Source: Phycisphaerae bacterium
GTDB lineage: Bacteria; Planctomycetota; Phycisphaerae; Sedimentisphaerales; Anaerohalosphaeraceae
Assembly: GCA_029858345.1 (NCBI GenBank)
Contig: JAOUFG010000012.1
Location: 1-40,882 of the forward strand
DNA: 40,882 nucleotides
Direction: 5' to 3'
The notes below the pieces were generated by a model. The model had not been told where the DNA came from, ran no database searches, and saw only the letters and a program-made list of their open reading frames with translations. Position numbers and translations under genes: made by a program. The first letter of the stretch is position 1. Every line of letters starts with the position of its first letter. Below, piece by piece: positions 26,120 to 33,827 of the stretch.

Positions 26120-26974
26120 ATGGCAATACGAATTTACAAACCGACATCGAATGGACGCCGAAATGGTTCGGTGATCGATTACAAAGCCGTTTTGACGACG
26201 GACAAGCCGGAAAAGACACTGTGCAAACGGATTAAGAAAAACGGCGGCCGCAATAATCATGGCAAGGTGACCGTGCGTTTTCGCGGCGGCGGAGCCCGTC
26301 GAATTTACCGTACGATTGATTTTAAGCGGACTAAAGATGATATGGTCGCAACGGTCAAGACCATTGAATATGATCCGAATCGTAATTGTTTTATCTCGTT
26401 GGTAGAGTATGCCGATGGCGAGAAGCGCTACATCCTGTCTCCGGCTGGTATTAGAGTCGGTACGCAGGTCGAAAGCGGACAAAGCGTAGAACCCAAGCCG
26501 GGTAATTCAATGCCTCTGTCGGGCATTCCGGTAGGTGTTGAAATTCACAATATCGAGATGAACGCCGGACAGGGCGGCAAACTTGTTCGCAGTGCCGGCG
26601 GCGTGGCCCGTCTGATGGCCAAAGAAGGTGATTGGGCGACGATTATCCTGCCGAGCGGTGAAATGCGAATGATTCGCAAGGAATGCCGGGCGACGATTGG
26701 TCAGCTCAGCAATGGCGACTATCAGAACGTGAAGATCGGCAAGGCGGGACGTAAACGCCACATGGGCCGAAAGCCCCATGTTCGCGGCAAAGCGATGAAC
26801 CCGGTGGCTCACCCGATGGGCGGTGGTGAAGGCCGTGCTAACGGTGGCCGTCATCCCTGTTCGCCGACCGGTGTTCTGGCCAAAGGCGGCAAGACGCGCA
26901 ACCCGAGAAAAACAACGGGCAAACGCATTATTCGCCGGCGAAAGAACAACCGGGGTCTTCAGTTGGTTCTCTAA
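26120..26974 (+). CDS. rplB: 50S ribosomal protein L2
   Basis: L2 (284 residues) is a primary 23S rRNA-binding protein needed for subunit joining and peptidyl transfer. N-terminal YKPTSNGRRNGSV, central GVEIHNIEMNAGQGGKLVRS and C-terminal GKTRNPRKTTGKRIIRRRK are typical. The near-invariant NPVDHPHGGGEG motif is changed to NPVAHPMGGGEG here (Ala230, His231, Met233; codons at 26807-26818). His231, equivalent to E. coli His229, is kept. The length and the rest of the domain look functional. Confidence 0.98.
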   Translation: MAIRIYKPTSNGRRNGSVIDYKAVLTTDKPEKTLCKRIKKNGGRNNHGKVTVRFRGGGARRIYRTIDFKRTKDDMVATVKTIEYDPNRNCFISLVEYADGEKRYILSPAGIRVGTQVESGQSVEPKPGNSMPLSGIPVGVEIHNIEMNAGQGGKLVRSAGGVARLMAKEGDWATIILPSGEMRMIRKECRATIGQLSNGDYQNVKIGKAGRKRHMGRKPHVRGKAMNPVAHPMGGGEGRANGGRHPCSPTGVLAKGGKTRNPRKTTGKRIIRRRKNNRGLQLVL

Positions 26975-27027
26975 CAAAAACATTAGAAAACAGGAAATAA
27001 GCTCAGATTATCAGTAGAGGAATTTGA

Positions 27028-27291
27028 ATGGGACGTTCGACAAAAAAAGGCCCGTATGTGGACGAGAAATTGTACTTGAAAGTGCAAAAGCAAATTGATG
27101 CAGGGACCAAGGATCCGATGAAGACCTGGGCACGCGCTTGCACGATCATCCCCGAATTTGTCGGCTATACTTTTATGGTTCACAATGGCAAGATGTTCCA
27201 CCGGGTGTTCATTACCGAGGACATGGTCGGCCATAAATTAGGTGAGTTTTCGCTGACACGTACCTTCAAAGGACATTCCGGCGGGAAATAG
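27028..27291 (+). CDS. rpsS: 30S ribosomal protein S19
   Basis: S19 (87 residues) binds the 30S head and contacts S13 and the A-site finger. [37 protein letters not shown] and [13 protein letters not shown] are conserved. Some residues in the middle ([13 protein letters not shown]) match the usual RS-R-STI-P segment loosely. AGAGGAATTTGA lies upstream of the ATG. Confidence 0.97.
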   Translation: MGRSTKKGPYVDEKLYLKVQKQIDAGTKDPMKTWARACTIIPEFVGYTFMVHNGKMFHRVFITEDMVGHKLGEFSLTRTFKGHSGGK

Positions 27292-27335
27292 ACGCCCACA
27301 TGATTGATGAATCGCCAGAGAGCAAAGGTTAAAAA

Positions 27336-27884
27336 ATGCTGAGTGGAAAAAAATTAACAAATCTATGTAAAAAGCAGGGTGTCAGTGACAGTCAGTTGGC
27401 TGAATATCTGGCACGCGGCGGCATGAGCCAGGACGATGCGATCAGCGCTGTTGGTAACTGGAAAAAATGCCTGTATTCGCCGACCCCCGGCAAAGAGGAT
27501 GTTGAACGCCTTGCCGCTGCACTGGGCGTCGAAGTTGGCGCTATTTCAGAATGGCGCGTCAGTTACCGGTATGCACCGATGTCCGCCCGAAAAGCACGGT
27601 TAGTGTCGCAGTTGATTGCGGGCCGGGAAGTTCAGGATGCACTGGACCTGCTGACGTTTACGCATAAACGTGCGGCACCGGCCATCAAAAAACTGCTTCA
27701 AAGCGCGATTGCAAATGCGGATGAACAGGAAGCGGATGTTGATAATCTATTCGTTTCTGAGGCCCGCGTTGATCAGGCGGGCCGCCGGATCGGAACCAAG
27801 GCATGGCACCCCAAAGATCGCGGACGAGCTCATCCGATTCGCAAAGAAGCCAGCCATATTCATATAACGGTATCGGAAGGTTAA
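27336..27884 (+). CDS. rplV: 50S ribosomal protein L22 with N-terminal HTH-like domain
   Basis: The protein has 182 residues; bacterial L22 normally has about 110. Residues 74-182 are a complete L22 (RVSYRYAPMSARKARLVSQL through RRIGTKAWHPKDRGRAHPIRK), with the tunnel-loop region intact. Residues 1-73 are extra and look like a Cro/XRE-type helix-turn-helix: KKLTNLCKKQGVSDSQLAEY, then NWKKCLYSPTPGKEDVERLA and LGVEVGAIS. AAAGG (27324-27328) is 7 bases before ATG 27336, and no start with a good SD lies at the L22 core, so the extension is probably translated. Its role is unknown; it could bind rRNA or its own mRNA. Confidence 0.95.
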   Translation: MLSGKKLTNLCKKQGVSDSQLAEYLARGGMSQDDAISAVGNWKKCLYSPTPGKEDVERLAAALGVEVGAISEWRVSYRYAPMSARKARLVSQLIAGREVQDALDLLTFTHKRAAPAIKKLLQSAIANADEQEADVDNLFVSEARVDQAGRRIGTKAWHPKDRGRAHPIRKEASHIHITVSEG

Positions 27885-27903
27885 TCGAAAGACAGGATTT
27901 TTT

Positions 27904-28761
27904 ATGGGTCAAAAGACATCTCCAATTGGTTTCAGGACAGGAATAACGCTTGGATGGCAGAGCAGCTGGTTTGCTCCGAAGGCCAACTATGGCGATTTTC
28001 TGATCGAAGATTATAAGGTTCGTGAGTTCATCGATAAAATGTTCAATCGCCAGCCGCCTTATGCCGCGGTGGCCAAGGTTGAGATTGCCCGCACACGCAA
28101 TGAAGTTAAGGTGACATTGCACACGGCCAGACCGGGTATGGTGATCGGCCCGCGGGGAGCGGAAGTCGATAAGCTTCGTGAACAACTCGAAGCGCTGATT
28201 GACCGCAAGATCAGCGTCAATGTGATTGAGATTAAAGAACCGGCGCTGGATGCCAAACTGGTGGGCGAAAGTATTGCTGAGCAGTTGAAAAAACGTGCCG
28301 CCCATCGGCGTATCATGAAGATGGCGTGTGAAAACGCAATGAACGCCGGAGCGTTGGGCGTGAAGGTGATTTGCGGCGGCCGCTTGTCCGGCGCCGAAAT
28401 CGCTCGCAGCGAAGTGCAGAAACTGGGCAGTATCCCCTTGCAGACGCTGGATGCGAATGTAGATTACGCAACGTCAACCGCACGAACGACCTATGGGGCC
28501 ATCGGGATTAAGGTGTGGATCTATAAAGGCAAGTTTGGCCAAGAGATCACTCCGATCATTCAGAGCAAACCACGACGCGGCGGCAAAGGCGGGCGTGGCG
28601 CCAGCGGACGCGCCGGCGGCGGACGTCCCAGTGGCGGACGCAGCCGTTCACCACGAAAGGAACGGGGAGCAGCACCAGCAGCAACTCCTCCTGCTGAGGC
28701 GCCTTCAGTGCCGGAAAATACTCCGGAGAAAACGACCGAGAAGACAGAAACAAACGAATAA
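27904..28761 (+). CDS. rpsC: 30S ribosomal protein S3
   Basis: S3 (285 residues against the usual 210-235) lines the mRNA entry channel and contributes to mRNA unwinding. MGQKTSPIGFRTGI, the KH domain with GMVIGPRGAEVDKLREQL, and LDANVDYATSTARTTYGAIG are typical. Residues from about 220 form a low-complexity tail, first Gly/Arg-rich (GGKGGRGASGRAGGGRPSGG), then Pro/Ala/Glu/Thr-rich, probably disordered and RNA-binding. The gene follows rplV by 19 bases. Confidence 0.97.
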   Translation: MGQKTSPIGFRTGITLGWQSSWFAPKANYGDFLIEDYKVREFIDKMFNRQPPYAAVAKVEIARTRNEVKVTLHTARPGMVIGPRGAEVDKLREQLEALIDRKISVNVIEIKEPALDAKLVGESIAEQLKKRAAHRRIMKMACENAMNAGALGVKVICGGRLSGAEIARSEVQKLGSIPLQTLDANVDYATSTARTTYGAIGIKVWIYKGKFGQEITPIIQSKPRRGGKGGRGASGRAGGGRPSGGRSRSPRKERGAAPAATPPAEAPSVPENTPEKTTEKTETNE

Positions 28762-28782
28762 TCGAGATAAGGATTTGAAGCT

Positions 28783-29205
28783 ATGGCATTAATGCCAAAA
28801 AGAGTGAAATATCGTAAGCACATGCGAGGCAAAAACAAAGGGACTGCTTCGCAAAGGAATTATGTTGCTTTTGGCGAATTTGGTCTGCAGGCCCTGGAGC
28901 CGCATTGGATCACCGGTCGACAGATCGAAGCCGGCCGTGTGGCAGCGACTCACTTTTTGAAACGTGAAGGCAAGGTGTATATTCGTGTCTTTCCGGATCA
29001 CTCTTATACCTCCAAGCCCCTTGAAGTGCGTATGGGCAAAGGTAAAGCTGAAGTTGAGGGATGGGTTGCGGTTGTGAAACCCGGTTCCATGCTTTTCGAA
29101 ATCGGCGGTGTTGAGGAAGAAGTGGCCAAAGAGGCGCTGCTGCGAGTGGCTCATAAAATGCCTGTGAAATGCAGATTCGTAACCCGAAGACATACTCTTG
29201 GATAA
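28783..29205 (+). CDS. rplP: 50S ribosomal protein L16
   Basis: L16 (140 residues) sits near the A-site tRNA elbow and completes 50S assembly. [36 protein letters not shown] and [20 protein letters not shown] are conserved. Length is normal. It follows rpsC by 21 bases. Confidence 0.98.
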   Translation: MALMPKRVKYRKHMRGKNKGTASQRNYVAFGEFGLQALEPHWITGRQIEAGRVAATHFLKREGKVYIRVFPDHSYTSKPLEVRMGKGKAEVEGWVAVVKPGSMLFEIGGVEEEVAKEALLRVAHKMPVKCRFVTRRHTLG

Positions 29206-29221
29206 GGAATAAGAGAACGCA

Positions 29222-29419
29222 ATGAAACCTTCTGAAATCAGAGATTTGAGACCGGATGAACGGGCCGAAAAGCTCGGAGACCTGCAGAAGCAGTTGTTTA
29301 GTCTTCGCAGTCAGGCCGTCACAGAGAATCTGGAAAACCGGCATGCGATCCATAATGTTCGTCGCGATATCGCGCGGATCAAAACCATTATCAGACAAGA
29401 TCAGGTAAAGGGCCAGTAA
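29222..29419 (+). CDS. rpmC: 50S ribosomal protein L29
   Basis: L29 (65 residues) is a two-helix protein near the tunnel exit next to L23. [40 protein letters not shown] and the end [12 protein letters not shown] fit the family. It lies 16 bases after rplP and 4 bases before rpsQ. Confidence 0.96.
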   Translation: MKPSEIRDLRPDERAEKLGDLQKQLFSLRSQAVTENLENRHAIHNVRRDIARIKTIIRQDQVKGQ

Positions 29420-29423
29420 GGGC

Positions 29424-29687
29424 ATGGAAACACAAGACGTCAAAAAAAACAAAAATGCAGTCGTAGTCAGCAAAAGCGGCGACAAGAGTGTTGTTTGCCA
29501 GGTTGACTATAAAGTAAAACATCCGCGTTATGGAAAGTATATTCGCCGCCGCACCAAGCTGGGCGTTCATGACCCGAGTAATCTGGCCGGCGTTGGCGAT
29601 AAAGTGGAGATATCTGAATGCAGACCGATCAGCAAGACGAAAAGCTGGCGGCTGGTAAAAATATTGGAAAAGGCAGTCATTGAATAA
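29424..29687 (+). CDS. rpsQ: 30S ribosomal protein S17
   Basis: S17 (87 residues) is an early-assembly OB-fold protein binding the 5' domain of 16S rRNA. Recognisable segments are [33 protein letters not shown] and [20 protein letters not shown]. The start follows the rpmC stop by four bases, with its SD (AAGGG) overlapping the end of rpmC, suggesting translational coupling. Confidence 0.97.
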   Translation: METQDVKKNKNAVVVSKSGDKSVVCQVDYKVKHPRYGKYIRRRTKLGVHDPSNLAGVGDKVEISECRPISKTKSWRLVKILEKAVIE

Positions 29688-29698
29688 AGGGCGGACCA

Positions 29699-30088
29699 TT
29701 GATTCAGCAGGAAACCATGTTGGAAATTGCCGATAACAGCGGCGTAAAATCGGCACAGTGTATCAAAGTGCTGGGCAAGTGCGCATCCAGTAGAGGTAAA
29801 TATACCCGTCCGACCGCCAGTGTCGGTGATATTATCAGTGTTGCAATCAAGAAGCATCTTCCGAACTGTCAGTTGGACAAGAAAAAAGTTCATCGCTGTG
29901 TGATTGTGCGGACGAAGTATCCGATTCGCCGGCCCGACGGCAGCTACGTTCGGTTCGACAGTAACGCGGCGGTGATGATCGATGCGGACAAAAATCCGGT
30001 CGGGACCCGTATCTTCGGCGCCGTGGCGCGTGAACTGCGTGAAAAGAATTTTATGAAAATTGTCTCTTTGGCCAGTGAAGTGGTATAG
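29699..30088 (+). CDS. rplN: 50S ribosomal protein L14
   Basis: L14 (129 residues, slightly longer than the usual 122) lies at the subunit interface. The family start [20 protein letters not shown] is reproduced exactly when TTG 29699 is used, with GGGCGG a few bases upstream; the ATG at residue 7 would remove conserved residues. The extra length is in the central loop ([14 protein letters not shown]). It ends with the usual [19 protein letters not shown]. Confidence 0.97.
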   Translation: MIQQETMLEIADNSGVKSAQCIKVLGKCASSRGKYTRPTASVGDIISVAIKKHLPNCQLDKKKVHRCVIVRTKYPIRRPDGSYVRFDSNAAVMIDADKNPVGTRIFGAVARELREKNFMKIVSLASEVV

Positions 30089-30116
30089 AGTCCAAGTCAG
30101 CGTAAAGAGGAACGAA

Positions 30117-30455
30117 ATGGCAAGACATATTAAGAAAGGCGATACGGTAGAAATTAAGGCCGGCGTGAATAAAGGCGCCACCGGCAAGGTCATGCGGGTG
30201 TTCCCGGACAAGGACCGCGTATTGGTGGAAGGGGTCAACCTGGCCTACAAGCATGTGCGTCCTTCGCAGAAAAACCCGCAGGGCGGGCGTATCCGGATTG
30301 AACGGTCGATTCACATCAGTAATGTTCAGCCGGTCAATCCCAAGAGTTCGTCCGGCAGCCGGGTTCGCTTTCAGGCGGACGCAAAAGGGAATAAGAAACG
30401 CGTTGCTGTTGACGGTACCGAGATCGGTGTTGTTACAAAAGCAGCGAAGAAATAG
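30117..30455 (+). CDS. rplX: 50S ribosomal protein L24
   Basis: L24 (112 residues from ATG 30117, with AGAGGAA upstream) starts 50S assembly and sits at the tunnel exit. The KOW motif is clear: HIKKGDTVEIKAGVNKGATG, then VLVEGVNLAYKHVRPSQKNP and a basic tail. An upstream in-frame TTG at 30060 would overlap the end of rplN and is not needed. A 129-base spacer with an inverted repeat follows before rplE. Confidence 0.97.
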   Translation: MARHIKKGDTVEIKAGVNKGATGKVMRVFPDKDRVLVEGVNLAYKHVRPSQKNPQGGRIRIERSIHISNVQPVNPKSSSGSRVRFQADAKGNKKRVAVDGTEIGVVTKAAKK

Positions 30456-30584
30456 AAATTTGAGTCAAAGGACATGCCCTTAAGGGTGGCAGGTTCTCAC
30501 GCGTAGGATGAACTGAAGAACGCGATCCTACTTAACTGCGTAGGAAAGAGAATTAAAAATGTATTTACAAGTTAAAGGTTGAAT
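30456..30584 (+). promoter_or_regulatory. rplX-rplE spacer with inverted and direct repeats
   Basis: This is an unusually long spacer for this tight array. GTAGGAT (30503-30509) pairs with ATCCTAC (30525-30531) around 15 bases, and GCGTAGGA occurs twice (30501-30508 and 30538-30545). No U-tract follows and no good promoter was found. It may be an internal regulatory or processing site between the early and late parts of the array. Confidence 0.4.
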
Positions 30585-31136
30585 ATGACTCGCTTAAAAG
30601 ATTTATATAAAAGAACGGTTGCTTCGGGGCTTCAGGAAAAATTTTCCTACAGCAGTCCGATGGCGATACCGAAACTGCAAAAAATCGTTGTTTCCATGGG
30701 TGTCGGAAAGGCGGTTCAGGATAAGAAATTCCTGGACAATGCGCTGAAAGACATGACCGTGGTCACCGGGCAAAAACCGCTGATCTGCAAGGCGAAGAAA
30801 AGTGTATCCAACTTTAAAGTTCGTGAAGGCGATAAGACCGGCTTGAAAGTGACGCTTCGCAAAGACCGGATGTTTGAGTTTATGGATCGTCTGATCAACC
30901 TGGCGATACCGCGTGTGAAGGACTTTCGCGGCTTGAACCCCAAGGGTTTTGACGGACACGGCAATTACTCCATGGGGATGGATGAACAAAGTGCGTTTCC
31001 GGAAATTGATCCGGCTCGCATCGAAACCCAGCAGGGGATGAATATCACGTTTGTAACAACGGCGAAAACCGACGATGAGGCCTACGAGATGCTCAGGTTG
31101 TTCGGAATGCCTTTTAAGTCGATGAAACAGGAATAG
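30585..31136 (+). CDS. rplE: 50S ribosomal protein L5
   Basis: L5 (183 residues from ATG 30585, with AAAGG at 30574-30578) carries 5S rRNA into the central protuberance. [56 protein letters not shown] and [19 protein letters not shown] are conserved. A TTG at 30579 is possible but overlaps the preferred SD spacing. Confidence 0.97.
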   Translation: MTRLKDLYKRTVASGLQEKFSYSSPMAIPKLQKIVVSMGVGKAVQDKKFLDNALKDMTVVTGQKPLICKAKKSVSNFKVREGDKTGLKVTLRKDRMFEFMDRLINLAIPRVKDFRGLNPKGFDGHGNYSMGMDEQSAFPEIDPARIETQQGMNITFVTTAKTDDEAYEMLRLFGMPFKSMKQE

Positions 31137-31152
31137 TTTTTGGAGTTATTTA

Positions 31153-31338
31153 ATGTCAACAACAGCACTTGAAAATAAAGCCAGGATGAAACCGAAATTC
31201 AGAAGCCGCGGGTATACACGTTGCCAGATTTGCGGCCGCGCCCGTGCGGTTTATCGAAAGTTCAAGGTTTGCCGGATTTGTTTTCGTACGATGGCCAACG
31301 AAGGTAAGATTCCCGGCGTTAAAAAAGCAAGCTGGTGA
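31153..31338 (+). CDS. rpsN: 30S ribosomal protein S14, zinc type
   Basis: S14 (61 residues) is the short zinc-binding form (type Z). CQIC (Cys24, Cys27) and CRIC (Cys40, Cys43) form the zinc ribbon, and the sequence ends with the typical [12 protein letters not shown]14 assembles late in the 30S head. The short form fits this position between rplE and rpsH. Confidence 0.98.
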   Translation: MSTTALENKARMKPKFRSRGYTRCQICGRARAVYRKFKVCRICFRTMANEGKIPGVKKASW

Positions 31339-31387
31339 AAAATAAAGTTCAATGTTTTGAAAGTGGATATAAAGCGGAGTCCGTTAG

Positions 31388-31786
31388 ATGAGTTTAAGTG
31401 ATCCCATTGCAGATATGCTGACACGGATACGAAATGCGTCCCGTGTTGGACGGCAGGAAGTGAGCATTAGAGCGAACAAGATTTGCCATGGTGTAGCCCA
31501 GGTCCTCAAAGAAGAGGGCTATATCGACGGCTATGACCGGATTGACGACGGCAAGCAGGGTCTGATTCGCATTGCCCTGAAGTACACCCCGGACGGGGAC
31601 CCAGTCATCAACACGATTCAGCGTGTCAGTAAGCCGGGATGTCGCATCTATAACGGCAGAGAGAATCTGCCTCGTGTGATGGGCGGACTGGGTGTTGCGA
31701 TTGTTTCAACGAATAAAGGCGTAATGAGTGATAGAAAATGCCGTCAGGAAAATGTCGGCGGGGAACTGATTTGTACGGTGAGCTAA
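31388..31786 (+). CDS. rpsH: 30S ribosomal protein S8
   Basis: S8 (132 residues) binds the central domain of 16S rRNA; in E. coli it represses the spc operon by binding the rplE leader. MSLSDPIADMLTRIRNASRV, KEEGYIDGY and VSKPGCRIYNGRENLPRVMG are typical, and the C-terminal GGLGVAIVSTNKGVM precedes a slightly altered end. Its stop codon directly abuts the rplF start. Confidence 0.97.
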   Translation: MSLSDPIADMLTRIRNASRVGRQEVSIRANKICHGVAQVLKEEGYIDGYDRIDDGKQGLIRIALKYTPDGDPVINTIQRVSKPGCRIYNGRENLPRVMGGLGVAIVSTNKGVMSDRKCRQENVGGELICTVS

Positions 31787-32353
31787 ATGAGTCGCATAGG
31801 AAAAAAATCAATACCAGTACCAAGCGGTGTCAAGGTCGAACAAAAAGGATGTCATTTTAAGATTACCGGTCCTAAGGGGACGCTTGAAATGGATGCCCAT
31901 CCCGACATTGACGTGACGGTCGAAAACGACGCTATTCTTGTGTCTAATCCGGACCAGGAAAGCCGCCAACGGAAGGCGTTGCACGGCACCGTAAGAGCCC
32001 TGTTAAACAACATGGTGGTCGGTGTCAGCAAGGGCTTTGAAAAACCGATGCAGATTTTTGGAACCGGCTACAATCTCAAAGAGCAGGGCGGCAAACTTGT
32101 ATTGAATGTGGGGTATTGCCACCCGGTTGAGTTGAAAGTGCCCAAGAGCGTTAAAGTGGAAATCAAGACGCCCGCCACCCGCGGCAATGATGTTCCGGCA
32201 CTGTTTACGCTGTCCGGCCCGGACAAGTACGAATTGGGGCAGTTTGCCGCAGAGGTTCGCAAGGTTCGTCCGCCGGAACCGTACCAAGGCAAGGGGATTC
32301 GCTATGCGGATGAGCATGTGGTTCGTAAGGTTGGTAAGGCCTTGGGCGCTTAA
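31787..32353 (+). CDS. rplF: 50S ribosomal protein L6
   Basis: L6 (188 residues) lies near the stalk base and sarcin-ricin loop. MSRIGKKSIPVPSGVKVEQK, HGTVRALLNNMVVGVSKGFE and the C-terminal PEPYQGKGIRYADEHVVRK are conserved. The ATG follows the rpsH TAA with no spacing, so translational coupling is likely. Confidence 0.98.
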   Translation: MSRIGKKSIPVPSGVKVEQKGCHFKITGPKGTLEMDAHPDIDVTVENDAILVSNPDQESRQRKALHGTVRALLNNMVVGVSKGFEKPMQIFGTGYNLKEQGGKLVLNVGYCHPVELKVPKSVKVEIKTPATRGNDVPALFTLSGPDKYELGQFAAEVRKVRPPEPYQGKGIRYADEHVVRKVGKALGA

Positions 32354-32425
32354 TCTGTAGAGTGTGATAGTTGGATTGCGGCCGTGATGCCGCAGGCCTA
32401 TGAACAAGATAAGGATTTTGTACTA

Positions 32426-32791
32426 ATGCAAAAAGAAAAAGTAAAAAAATCGCGTCAACGACGTAACTGGCGTTCCCGACGGAATGTGTTTGGGACCCCG
32501 GACCGCCCGCGGTTGGTCGTTTTTCGCTCCAGCCGCCATATTTACGTCCAGATTATTGACGATCTGGCGGGTGTGACACTGGCTTCTGCAAGCACATGTG
32601 CCAAGGCCGTACGAGAGGGGCTTTCTTATGGCGGAAATCAAAAAGCGGCTCAGAGTGTTGGAACTGCGATTGCCAAGCAGGCCGGCGATGTCGGGATCAA
32701 AGCGGTGTGCTTTGATCGCAATGGCTACAAGTATCATGGTCGGGTGAAAGCGTTGGCTGATGCGGCCCGCAAAGCCGGACTGGCGTTCTAA
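32426..32791 (+). CDS. rplR: 50S ribosomal protein L18
   Basis: L18 (121 residues from ATG 32426, with AAGGAT at 32411-32416) binds 5S rRNA. The basic N-terminus [33 protein letters not shown] and [20 protein letters not shown] are conserved. An in-frame ATG at 32384 would add 14 residues with no family support. Confidence 0.96.
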   Translation: MQKEKVKKSRQRRNWRSRRNVFGTPDRPRLVVFRSSRHIYVQIIDDLAGVTLASASTCAKAVREGLSYGGNQKAAQSVGTAIAKQAGDVGIKAVCFDRNGYKYHGRVKALADAARKAGLAF

Positions 32792-32829
32792 TCAAAACAA
32801 GTCAAAAATGATAGAATCGGAGATAGAAG

Positions 32830-33345
32830 TTGGCTGAAGAAATCAGAACAGACATTCAAACGGAACAACCGCTGGAAGATACGGTGGTTAAGGTTTTCCG
32901 TAACGCCAAGGTGGTCAAAGGCGGACGTCGTTTCAGCTTTTCCGCATTGGTGGTCGTTGGAGACCGCAATGGAACGGTCGGGTATGGTTATGCCAAGGCC
33001 AACGAGGTTCCCCCTGCGGTCGAAAAAGCGGTTAAGGACGCCAAGAAAAATCTGCACCATGTTTCGATTGTGGACGGCACGCTTCCGCATCCGATTATCG
33101 GCAAGTGCCGTGCGACAGAAGTGACATTGCTGCCGGCCAGCCCGGGAACGGGTGTTATTGCCGGTTCGACCGCCCGTTCGGTACTGGAATATGCCGGTGT
33201 TCGCAATGTTCTGACCAAGGTACACGGGAGCCGCGCCGCGAAGAATGTGGTTAAAGCGGTTATGGACGGCTTAATGAAGCTTCGTGAGAAAGAAACCGTC
33301 GAGTCTCTGCGTGGCGTAGAGATCGAAGTTGAAAAAAGGTGGTGA
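32830..33345 (+). CDS. rpsE: 30S ribosomal protein S5
   Basis: S5 (171 residues) acts at the mRNA entry and decoding region. VVKVFRNAKVVKGGRRFSFS, GDRNGTVGYGYAKANEVPPA and LPASPGTGVIAGSTARSVLE are typical. The start is TTG 32830 with GGAG at 32819-32822. Its end overlaps the SD of rplO (AGGTGGTGA), leaving no room for rpmD (L30), which usually comes next. Confidence 0.97.
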   Translation: MAEEIRTDIQTEQPLEDTVVKVFRNAKVVKGGRRFSFSALVVVGDRNGTVGYGYAKANEVPPAVEKAVKDAKKNLHHVSIVDGTLPHPIIGKCRATEVTLLPASPGTGVIAGSTARSVLEYAGVRNVLTKVHGSRAAKNVVKAVMDGLMKLREKETVESLRGVEIEVEKRW

Positions 33346-33352
33346 TAACGAC

Positions 33353-33802
33353 ATGTTAAGCAATGAAATCACAGCAATCGTCGGAGCTGATCCGAAACGA
33401 AATCGTGTCGGGCGAGGCAAAGGGTCCGGTAACGGAAAGACCTGTGGCCGTGGACATAAAGGATACGGCAGTCGTGCGGGCGCTTCTACTCCGCTGGCTT
33501 TTGAAGGCGGTCAGATGCCGCTGTTTCGAAGGTTGCCCAAGCGGGGTTTCAATAATGCTCAATTTGCGACCCGTTACGAAGTCGTCAATGTATCTCAATT
33601 GGACCGTCTTTTCAGTGACGGGACCGAAGTGGGCCTCAGTGAGCTCGTGGGCGCCGGCCTTATCGGTTCAAGCGGCAGCAAGGTCAAAATCCTCGGCGAC
33701 GGGGAATTGACAAAAAAATTAAATGTGACAGCTCATAAGTTCAGTAAAAGCGCTCAGGAAAAAATCTCCAGTTGCGGCGGTTCGGCCAAGGTGGTCGCCT
33801 AA
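33353..33802 (+). CDS. rplO: 50S ribosomal protein L15
   Basis: L15 (149 residues from ATG 33353) is a late-assembly protein with a long basic N-terminal extension. RNRVGRGKGSGNGKTCGRGH, ASTPLAFEGGQMPLFRRLPK and LNVTAHKFSKSAQEKI are recognisable. The SD AGGTGGTGA (33337-33345) lies inside the rpsE end, so the two are coupled. Confidence 0.97.
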   Translation: MLSNEITAIVGADPKRNRVGRGKGSGNGKTCGRGHKGYGSRAGASTPLAFEGGQMPLFRRLPKRGFNNAQFATRYEVVNVSQLDRLFSDGTEVGLSELVGAGLIGSSGSKVKILGDGELTKKLNVTAHKFSKSAQEKISSCGGSAKVVA

Positions 33803-33827
33803 GCCGTAAGCTAAGGAAGGGTTAAAC

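Noticed and set aside
30474-30506. Ten-codon leader peptide candidate upstream of rplE
   Set aside because: The SD-like AAAGGA is only about one base from the ATG, and the codons show no regulatory pattern such as repeated rare residues.
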